64,000 nt of DNA from Ophthalmolycus amberensis (lineage: Eukaryota; Chordata; Actinopteri; Perciformes; Zoarcidae), in assembly GCA_024529925.1 (NCBI GenBank), contig JAFEUB010001475.1, positions 784,501-848,500 on the forward strand, in the 5' to 3' direction. A program made the translations under genes and the position numbers. Under the pieces are notes generated by a model. It worked only from the letters and a program-made list of their open reading frames with translations. It searched no databases and had not been told where the DNA came from. Shown piece after piece: positions 53,101 to 63,460 of this stretch (positions are counted from its first letter, which is position 1; each line of letters starts with the position of its first letter).

Positions 53101-56100
53101 GTAACGAAGGTTTCAGGGGAAATGTATCGGAGTAAAAGTATCAGTTTTCTTTGCAAAATGTAGTGAAGTAAAAGTAAAAGTCAACAGAAATATAAGTAGT
53201 AAAGTAAAGTACAGATATCCAAAAAAACTACTTAAGTACAGTAACGAAGTATTTGTACTTCGTTACTATACACCACTGCTTATGGCACAGCTCAAATTCA
53301 AAAAGCTCAAAAAGCTCAAATTCAAAAAGTCCACAACATATTTTACTTCGATTGAGTGAAGCAGGCCAGCATAAATGGTCTGAGTCAAGCAAAATTTTGA
53401 TTTTCGGAACCAGCAGTTGCATTGCTGTATTATAATTTTATATACTATATCACTAAATATTAACTATATTGTAGGGGACGACCGAATTCACGTGGCCCCT
53501 TTAAGGAAAGGGGCGTAACCCTGGTGACAGGGGGGGTTAAAGGGTGGCAGGAAGTGAATGTGTGTATGTTTTTGTATGGATGGAAATAAACGGCCACAAG
53601 GTGCAGCCAAAGGGAATACTCGCCTCCTTGTTTGTTTCCACGCACCTACATTGGTGACCCTGACGCTCCTGGACGTTTCCAGAAGATAAGATGTCGATGC
53701 ACGCAGTTTTGCTGAAACTACCGGAGTTCTGGGAGACGCAAGCGGCGGTGTGGTTTGCCCAAACTGAGGCACAGTTTGCCCTCAGAGACATTTCAGCGGA
53801 CGCGACAAAATATTATTATGTCATGGCAGCTCTCGGCAGTTCGACAGCAGGCAGAGTGGTGAGCATTCTTGAAAATCTGCCAGAGAGGGATAAGTACGAT
53901 ACCCTGAAAGACCGGCTGTTGAACATTTTCGGGCTTTCGGACTCTGAGCGGGCTCACCGGTTGCTGGCTCTGAATGGCCTCGGCGACAGCAAGCCGTCGG
54001 AGCTAATGGACAAAATGTAGCTCTGCTAGGTGTTGGGAACGTAGAGGGGCGTGTTTGGGTTATCAGCATTTAAGAAACTGAATTCTTGACATCAATAGAA
54101 TTATTAATGTAAGTAACAATTATTAATGATTATTAATAACAACGGGGCACCACCCTGTAAACAGGGACTAATAACCAAACGATAAACTAAGTCTCATAAT
54201 TAGTGGCCACTCGTAATGTCAATAGTCGTGTGCGACTATTCATTCGAAGTGACAGTGAAGGTCTAAGTTCGTACACAGGCCACCACATCCAGATCTTATT
54301 ACACAAATATGCACAAGTAATCACAAACGACTGCTCTTTAAAATATAACAGAATTTATTAAATCGGAATAAGTGATCAGATCAATTAATATCACAACCAA
54401 CAACGCTATCATACAGTTTTATGTGCCTAACCTAACAAATTAATAAAATGGGTGATGATGTATGTAATACAAGTATGTGTGTGTGTGTGTGTATGGGTCT
54501 GTGTATGTAAAGAAAGGGGGGGCCTTAAAGCTACCGTAAAGACTACAAAGATGGCGGCGTCGAGTGACGCAGTCAAAAAGGGGAGAGGCCTTAAAGCGCT
54601 ATAGCTCAAACCTACCACCAGATGGCGTAGTTGAGTGACTTAGACAAAATGGCAGGGGGGAGGGGGGCCTTACAGAGCTATAGTTAAAACCTACCACCAG
54701 ATGGCGTAGTCGAGTGACTTAGACAAAAATGGCGGTGGGGGGGGGTCGGCTGTATGTGATCACGTGTGTCGGCGCACACGTGTGTTAGAACAAATAGGTG
54801 AGAGTTTCACCCACAATCCGGAGCTCTATGTGTGTGTAAATTACGGAAAACAAGAGGAATAAAAGGGCAGAGAGAGGAATCAGAGTTTCTGTGTGCGATG
54901 TCGCGTTGTAGTGAAAATGAGGATCGCCGAGCGTATCTTACACAAGCTGCCGTTGTCGCTTCGCGAACTGACGACACTTATGCTCGATAGTCGCGTTTCC
55001 ACACTCCACTCACAGAATCGATTCAAGGAAATAGCAAGAACAAAATGAAAATCAAATAATCCCAAAAGCAACAATCAAACAGGAAACGCACAATAGGACG
55101 GGCTTCTGAGCTCCGTCGACGATTGCGCAATCTCTCAGCAAAACGAAAACAATGACTTTAACACGACAAAAACACGGGAATAATAACATATAAATGAATG
55201 GCCTGAATTAAACTTAAGTTAATTTAAGCTAAACTACGCCCAGACACCAAGACTCTTACTCTGAGACGCTTCGTTGCAACGTTGTAGAGTGTCGATGAAT
55301 GGTTTTTTCTCCTCCAGAGGAAAAAGAAAAGCGGCTGGGGAACGGCTTTTCACGCGGCTGGTCAGCGGGGCTGCTTCGTCTTTCGGCGTCGCTGGTGATC
55401 GGCTGCTGTTCGGCCCGGCTCGCTGCAGAGAGGAGGGCCTGTGGTTTCCAACGTCGGCTAAGACACGTCGATTCGTATCTCCCGGTAATGATCGGTGAAG
55501 GAAGATGTTTTGGTCTTCCTTGTACCGTGGCGTGTACACGAAGGTGGGAAGCGGCTGCGGGAGGATGCGCTTCTCGCGGGCCGAGGCCTTAAACTCAGAA
55601 TAGACGTGGTCGGTTTTCGGCCAGCGAAAATGACACGTGCGTGCTGAGATGAGGGGGAGGGGGTTGAGGTCGATCAGGTCCTCTGTGAATCTTCTTGGAG
55701 GCCGGACGGAGTCCAGAACGAAGAGAGCGAGCTTTCGCTGCGTCGGCGCTTATAAGCGGGTCTCTGCGCACAGCGGGAGACGGCTTGTCGGCCAATGAAA
55801 GGTCCGGCTGAGCGGTGGATGAAGGCGGGGTCATCTTAAAGGGGCAAGGATCAAATCTGAGGTCAGACTGTGGAGAGGGCAGAGCCTGTGAGGAGCTCAG
55901 CCAGCCACAAGATGGCGCCAGACCCCAACATAGGTAAACACGAGCCGGAGTTCCTGTTTACGGAACTTTTTCTGCAGCAGCTCCCGCTGCAGGTGCGGGC
56001 CACTTTAGCCAACACCAGGATTACCGATTGTCGGGAGTTGGCCGAGGAGGCCGATAAGTTCTTCCTGGCGGGCCAACAAAGCTACGCGGCCGCGTTGAGG

Positions 56101-59100
56101 CCGGCCCAAGCCACGGCGTGGCCGGGGGAGACAACGATCGTCGCCACAGCGGCAGCAGCAGCAGCAGCAGCGAGCCAATGGCGGGGAGCTACCAGCCTGT
56201 GCTACTACCACGCAAGGTTTGGGCCACGGGCTACAAGGTGCCGTTCACCATGCAGTTTTGGCAGGACGGGAAATGCCAGGGCCGGCGCTCAGTGACTGCC
56301 ATGAGCGTCGGTTGGGAAGGCAGGCTGCTGTTCATCCGGGACGACGTTTCCAGGCGGCACTTTCTCTGCGACACGGGGGCGCAGAGGAGCGTTGTGCCTG
56401 CATCGCGGGTGGACATGCTGACAAACGGGCAGGGCCCCCTGCTGGAAGCCGCGAACAGTACCCCCATACGCACTTTTGGGACACGGTGCCTGGAGCTGTG
56501 TTTTATGGGGCAGCGTTTCAGCTGGGACGTTGTTACTGCCAAAATTGCCATTCCCCTGCTTGGCGCAGATTTCCTATGCGCTTATGGACTATTGGTGGCC
56601 GCCGCCTGATAAATGCTGTGACTTTCTGCTCTTACCCATGTACACTAAGTGGAGCGGGCTCTACCAGGTTGACTAACATGCTTGCAGTGGCTGATGAGTT
56701 TCTGCGTCTGCTGGCCGAGTTCCCAGACCTCTCGCAGCCCACCTTCTCCTCCTCCACGGTCAAGCATGGGGTGGAGCATCACATCTCTACCACCGGCCCA
56801 CCGGTACATGCCCGGGCCCGGCGCCTAGATCCAGCAAAGCTCACCATCGCCAAGATAGAGTTTGGAAACATGGAGCGCCTGGGCATCATTCGCCGCTCCG
56901 ACAGTCCATGGGCTTCACCCCTGCACATGGCCCCGAAGCCTGGGGGTGGGTGGCGTCTGTGTGGAGATTATCGCCGGCTCAATGATGCAACGATCCCGGA
57001 CCGCTATCCGGTTCCACATATTCAAGACTTTTCTACCCACTTGTCGGATAGTGTGGTGTTTTCGAAAGTGGACCTGGTACGAGGTTACCATCAAGTACCT
57101 GTTCACCCGCTGGACATTCCCAAGACTGCACTGATCACTCCATTCGGCCTGTTTGAGTTCTTGAGGATGCCGTTTTGCCTAAAAAATGCAGCGCAGACGT
57201 TCCAGCGTCTAATGGACACGGTGCTGAGGGACCTGCCTTTCCTGTTCGTCTACCTGGATGACATCCTGGTGGCCAGTTTGTCAAGAGCGGAGCATAGGTC
57301 TCACCTCCGGACTCTATTTGAGCGACTCAGCCAGCACGGGTTGATCATCAACCCGGCTAAGTGCCAGTTTGGGTTGACCACCATTGACTTTCTGGGACAC
57401 CGCATCACAAAGGACGGGGCGCTCCCCGTCTCGGCAAAGGTGGAGGCAGTGACTAACTTTACACGCCCACTCACGGTGAGGGCCCTGCAGGAGTTTTTAG
57501 GCATGGTGAACTTTGACCATCGCTTTATTCCCCGAGCAGCGCAAGTGATGCGGCCCCTGTACGAAGCCCTGAAAGGCAAGGCCATCAAACAGCCTGTGGA
57601 CTGGACTGAAGAGAGGGAACTTGCGTTTGTTGATGCGAAAACAGCTCTGGCAAACGCAACAATGCTGGCACACCCGTCACCTAAGGCTCTGATTGCCATC
57701 ACCACGGACGCTTCGGACTATGCGGTGGGCGCGGTGCACGAGCAGTGGGTGAAAGGGGCGTGGCAACCGCTGGCTTTCTTCAGTCGACAGTTGCGGCCTA
57801 ATGAGCGGAAATACAGCACTTTCAGCACTTCATATCAGAGTTTACCACGGATCTACAGCATGTAGCGGGCAAGGAAAACCTGGTCGCAGACTGTCTCTCC
57901 AGGGCTGTCACCGGGGCTGTCCAGTTAGGCTTGGACTATAACAAGATGGCAGAGGATCAAGTTACAGACCCGGGCGTCCAGGAGTTGAGGACGGCAGTTA
58001 CGGGACTGCGGTTGGAGGAGGTCCCGTTTGGCAAAACTGGCGTTACGCTCCTGTGTGACGTCTCCACAGGCCAGCCGCGGCCGGTTGTTCCCGACGAATG
58101 GAGACAGCAGGTTTTTGATGCTATTCATGGCCTGTCACACCCTGGCAAGAGGGCGTCGCAGAAGTTCGTCTCAGCAAAGTTCGTCTGGCGTGGGCTGAAA
58201 AAGGATATACGGAAGTGGGCCGGGACTTGTGTGGTGTGCCAGCGCTCCAAGGTGCACCGTCACATAAAGACCCCTTTAGCACAGTTTTCGGTTCCAGAAA
58301 GGAGGTTCGATCACGTAAATGTGGACTTGGTAGAACCTTTCCCGTGGTTTCACACATCTCCTCACGATGGTAGACCGAATCACTCGTTGGCCAGAAGCTG
58401 TCCCGTTGTCATCAACAACGGCGGATGAGGTGGCTCGGGCGTTTATTCAGGCTTGGGTCGCCAGGTTCGGAGCCCCAGCTGACGTTTCCTCGGACCGAGG
58501 CCCACAGTTTACATCAGAGCTGTGGAATGCAGTTGCAGGAAGCCTAGGGGTGAAGCTCCATCGCACTACCGCCTACCACCCGCAGGCTAATGGATTATGC
58601 GAGCGGTTCCACCGGTCGATGAAAGCTGCTCTCCGTGCCAGCCTCAAAGACAGCAGTTGGGTGGACAGGCTTCCGTGGGTCATGTTGGGGCTTAGGACAG
58701 CCCCCAAAGACGATCTGCAAGCTTCATCGGCTGAGCTGGTTTATGGACAGTCACTGTGGGTCCCGGGGGAGTTTATCCCCAAAGTCACAGACCCTTGGTC
58801 TGCAACCCAGCAGTGGGAAATGCTCCACAGTCATACGTCCCCTCCAGCCGCAGGTCAGCAGAGTATGTGTTCGTTCGCCAGGACGGCCACCGTGGACCCT
58901 TTCAACCCCCCTACGTCGGGCCGTTTCGGGTGCTGGAGACCGGAGACAAAACCTGCAAGGTCGACATGGACGGCAAGCTGGAATACGTGTCGGTTGACCG
59001 CCTTAAACCAGCCAGTGGCGGGCCGTCAGGGCCTGCAAGGCCTTCTCTGCTTGCCTAAACAGAATCACAAATGTAGCTCATGCGCAAGTTCAGTCAGGAA

Positions 59101-62100
59101 GACATTCGCTTGTGATCGCTGTCTCTCCTCTCCTTGTAATTACTCTGTTGGGAACGTAGAGGGGCGTGTTTGGGTTATCAGCATTTAAGAAACTGAATTC
59201 TTGACATCAATAGAATTATTAATGTAAGTAACAATTATTAATGATTTATTAATAACAACGGGGCACCACCCTGTAAACAGGGACTAATAACCAAACGATA
59301 AACTAAGTCTCATAATTAGTGGCCACTCGTAATGTCAATAGTCGTGTGCGACTATTCATTCGAAGTGACAGTGAAGGTTTAAGTTCGAGCACAGACTACT
59401 AGATACAGTTTCATCAAATACATATGCACAAGTAATCACAGACGACTGCTCCTTAAAGTATAACAGAGTTTATTAAATCAAAATAATAAATGATCAAATC
59501 AATTAATATTGCAACCAACAAACGTTATCATACAATTTTATATGCCTAAACTAAAGAATGAATAAAATGGATGAGGGTGTATGTCTGTGTATGTGTGTGT
59601 GTGTAAAGGAAGGAGAGTCTTAAAGCTACAGCTAAAGACTACAAAGATGGCGGCGTCGAGTGACGCGGGCCAAAAGGGGAGGGGCCTTAAAGATACTACA
59701 GCTAAACTACCACCAGATGGCGGAGTCGAGTGACTCGGACAAAATGGCGGTGAGACTGCTGTATGTAATCACGTGTGCCGATGCACACGTGTGTTGTGAG
59801 GCGATCGATTGAACGGGGTTACCCAGGGGCAGACTATGTGCGTGTGAGTTAGGGGAGAGACAAGAAAGAGAGCAAAGGTGGGGGTCATGAATCAAACTTC
59901 TGCGTGCGGTCCGCGTTGTAGTGAGAATGGGGATCGCTGGCCGTATCGTACACAAAGTGCCGTTGTCGGTAGAACTGCCGGCAGTTATGTACGATAGCCG
60001 AGATTCCACACTTCACTCACAGAGCTGATTTAATGAGGAGAGAATACCACACGAAGTGAAATAAAACAAATGAAAATAAATCAACAATAAATCCCAAGCA
60101 AACAGTCATAGCAGTTAATACACAATGCAACGGAGCTTCTCTAGTCCGTAATGATTGCGTAAATACCTCCGTATAATGCGACAGTGTCTCAACACAAACA
60201 GAATACGGGAATGTACCATAGAGCGGCTCTTGTGGTCGCTCATGGAGTTGCGCAATACCTCGATATCACGCGACAGTAACTTAAACACACAAAAACACGG
60301 GAATATCAACGTATAAATGAATGGCCTGAATTAAACTTAAGTTAATTTAAGATAAGCTATGCCCAGATACCATGAACCTTACTTTTAGATGCTTTTCGTT
60401 GCAAAGTTGGAGTGTTCGTGGAAGAGTTGTCCTTTTTCCTCGTCAGGAAGGGAGGGGCTGCTTCTCAGCGCGGCGTTTGAGCTGGCGCTGTTTCGGTCCG
60501 TCGTGGCGTAGCTCGCTCTGGAGCAAACGCAGGTCCGATCTGTACTCGCTGCAGAGAGGACAGGTTAACTTCGGGTGAGGCGGCGTGTCGGCGCGTCTTC
60601 CCGGGAATCATCGGTCAGGAGAGGCTTAGACGTCTTCCTGCCGGAGTGTGCACAAAAAAGAAAAAGCGGAGAAACGGATCGCGGAAGTGATTCGTTCCAG
60701 CGGGATAAGGCCTTAACTCAGAATGGAGCACTGTCTGTTTCGTCCAGCGAAATGGCTTGTGTTCCTGTCAGGGTTTGATGAGGGGGGGAAGGCCGTTGCT
60801 TCCTCGTGGCCAGCGTCGCTAGCGTGGCGCTGGAGGGGGAAAGCTGAATCTTCTGTAGCCTGGACGGGGGTCCGAGCTGTGAGAGCGTTCGTGTGCTCCC
60901 TAGCTCGACCGAGGTCGAAGGGAAAAAGCGAGGAGGTGTGAACTGCAGGGAGTTTTGTAGGACAGTGGTTGAACCACAGGGGTCCTGGGGTCTCTTGGCC
61001 CTCGGCCAATGAGGTTGCAGCGGTGCATTCAGGTGACCATGGTTTTTTGGGGGGGAAAATTCACACCCGAATGTGAAATTCCTTCAGAGGAGGTTTGCTC
61101 TTATCAAACCACAATCAGGATGAAACCTTTGCTTGAAAAAAGGAAGGCCTGATTCTCTTTGTCCACAGCACATGTTGAAGCCATGTGCCCAGACCCCAAC
61201 AACTCTATCAGCTGATTGGGGGCGTGCACGGTTAAGCAACCAACCAGATTCGGCACACAGTTTCCTTAAGCCAATCAGATCGTTGCTGTCAAACTTTAAA
61301 GTGTTCTCCTCTCTGCTGCTGTCAGTTGTCATTTCAGCGTTAAGCAGATGCGACCCGCCTCCACCCCAGTCGCCTCCAGTCAGCAGCACAGTCAGGCTCC
61401 TGATTCATCATCAGATGGCAACAACTCCTTTCACCACCACCACCAGTGTCTGGACTCCAGGGGGGATTAGGCCTATTGGACCTCTGTATCCCTACCCTCG
61501 GTGATAGTACTTCAGGATGGAGTCCAATCGCCAAAGACTTTGCACTTTGCATATTTGAAGCTTATATAATAAATCATTGTTAAATTATAAAAACAAGTCT
61601 CTCCTGATTGAAAGCTATTTATATATATTTTTTTAAATAAATAAATGTATAATTTATTTTATAATTTAATAATTTTTCTTAAATGCACTACATGTATTAT
61701 AATTTATAAAATTATTTTTCCCATTATCTTATTTTCTCATTGCACAGCTACTGTCTTCCTCAGTTGCTCTCAGTTGCTCTCAGATCTCACCTCTATGTGT
61801 GTCTATGCCAGAGACCTGCAGACTCGGCTCTGCCGCCAGTGCAGATTAAAGTACATGGGGACGATATTGTTGATTGTCATAGTGTTCAACGAATCAGATC
61901 TTTAGTTTGACATGTTGGGCTTATTCTTTGACGTGTCAGCGGCCGCTAGCTGCCGATAATGACGCCAGCATTACGTGCCGCTCGTGTCCAGGTGCACGCG
62001 CTGCTGCGATGCAGAGTGTGCTGTGATTGGTCAGTGGGCGGGCACGTGACTATCGTGAATCGAAACTTAACTTGCCAACAGAGCTTAGTTGGAGGAGTAA

Positions 62101-63219
62101 GACTTCAAATTGAAAGATATGGAAGAAATTATAACATCTTTAGGGTTTTGCCTGGTGTAGATTCAACCCCACAGCTAGCAGCCTGACTCAGCCAGGAAAA
62201 GGATTTGTATGAACGGTATTTCTTGCTGACAGCGTCGGAGAAGCGTTGCACATTGTATTTTTTTCTCGTGACCTGTGGCTGATGTTGGCATATATACCCA
62301 TAACTTTTGAACGGTTTGAAAGAGAGTCATTTCGACGCTGTTCGTCGCAGGGTCGAAGCACGACCCTGCTACATGTGCTCATCCGCCGTGATGGCTGCCT
62401 GCTTCGTGATGACAGATCCATACAGAGCATAGTACGCAGTTTTTCTAGATATGATCTTAGTTCATGTATAACTTTTTTTTTTTTTTTATTCGTTTCGCAA
62501 AAGTGAATTATATACAGGGTACACATGTCCCTTTAAAGGGGACCCTCGGCAATAAAAGGTGTACCTGCAATGGTGTAATCAGCAGTGACCCTCATAGCAG
62601 GAGTGTAGGTCACAGCTGGCATGGTAGGCTCTTTTCCCTTTTGCTTCTTCCTGTAGATGATGAAAAGGAGGAGGAGGAAAAGCACCAGTAGCACCAGGAC
62701 AATGATTCCTGCGATGGCTCCGATCTGGTAGGTGTCCACGTGCATGGCTGCACTGGTCAAACTGTTGAGGCTGCCCACCACTACACCAGCTGCAGACAGG
62801 AGGATGAGCAAATGTAGAACCAGAGTTAGTCTGTTCGAAATGAACATCAGCCCATTTTTTTAAATAAAACTTGACAAAGTAGTTCTTCAATCAAAAGGCG
62901 GTGACTCTCAATAATTAGACAACTGAGGGGATTTGATTGGAGAAACCATTCCCAAAAACAGGTCTGAGAACTGACTACAGACAACAGGATGGAACAGACC
63001 TTGGTCACAGCGAGCTCCCTTCCAGCCTGGGTTGCAGTAACATGTACCAGTCATGTGATCACATGTGGAGTTATTTAGACAGTCACACACTTGACGGCAG
63101 CCATAACCATACGAACCAGGAGGACATCCTGGAAATAGGAGAAAAAAGTAATAATTTAGTTCAACTTTAGCAAACTATTATCATATGTTAGTACATTTTT
63201 TGTGTTATTATAATAATAT

Positions 63220-63295
<76 letters not shown>

Positions 63296-63296
63296 G

Positions 63297-63327
<31 letters not shown>

Positions 63328-63399
63328 GTATATATATATATATATATGTATATATATGTATATGTATATATATGTATATGTATATATATATACATATAT

Positions 63400-63460
<61 letters not shown>

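Larger units (their letters stand above)
51637..53278 (-). mobile_element. hAT-type element, copy 2, with transposase C-terminal fragment (TSD CTTATGGC)
   Basis: Same family as 2012-3695: ends CAGTGGTGTATAAAGTACTC and CGTTACTATACACCACTG. Exact 8-bp duplication CTTATGGC at 51629-51636 and 53279-53286. The middle encodes, on the minus strand (52592-52401), the hAT dimerisation domain. A perfect 38-bp palindrome lies at 52861-52898. Confidence 0.92.
53470..61510 (+). mobile_element. Ty3/gypsy-type LTR retrotransposon 2, decayed and interrupted
   Basis: 5' LTR 53470-53650, primer-binding-site-like TTGGTGACCCTGACG (53651-53665), gag start 53691-54020, a 1.9-kb solo LTR inside gag, gag remainder from 55935, protease, RT and partial RNase H (to about 57865), integrase to 59058. 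Non-LTR 3' sequence is then interrupted by a second solo LTR. No 3' LTR matching 53470-53650 is seen, so the right end is uncertain. Same strand as Ty3 element 1 but a different lineage. It lies in megf10 antisense. Confidence 0.8.

Noticed and set aside
55274..55834. Overlapping Arg/Ser-rich frames on both strands
   Set aside because: They fall inside the solo LTR and reflect its GC-rich composition.
61133..61504. 123-codon plus-strand frame ending PIGPLYPYPR
   Set aside because: Begins inside the solo LTR and runs into retroelement 3' sequence; no homology recognised, so not called as a gene.
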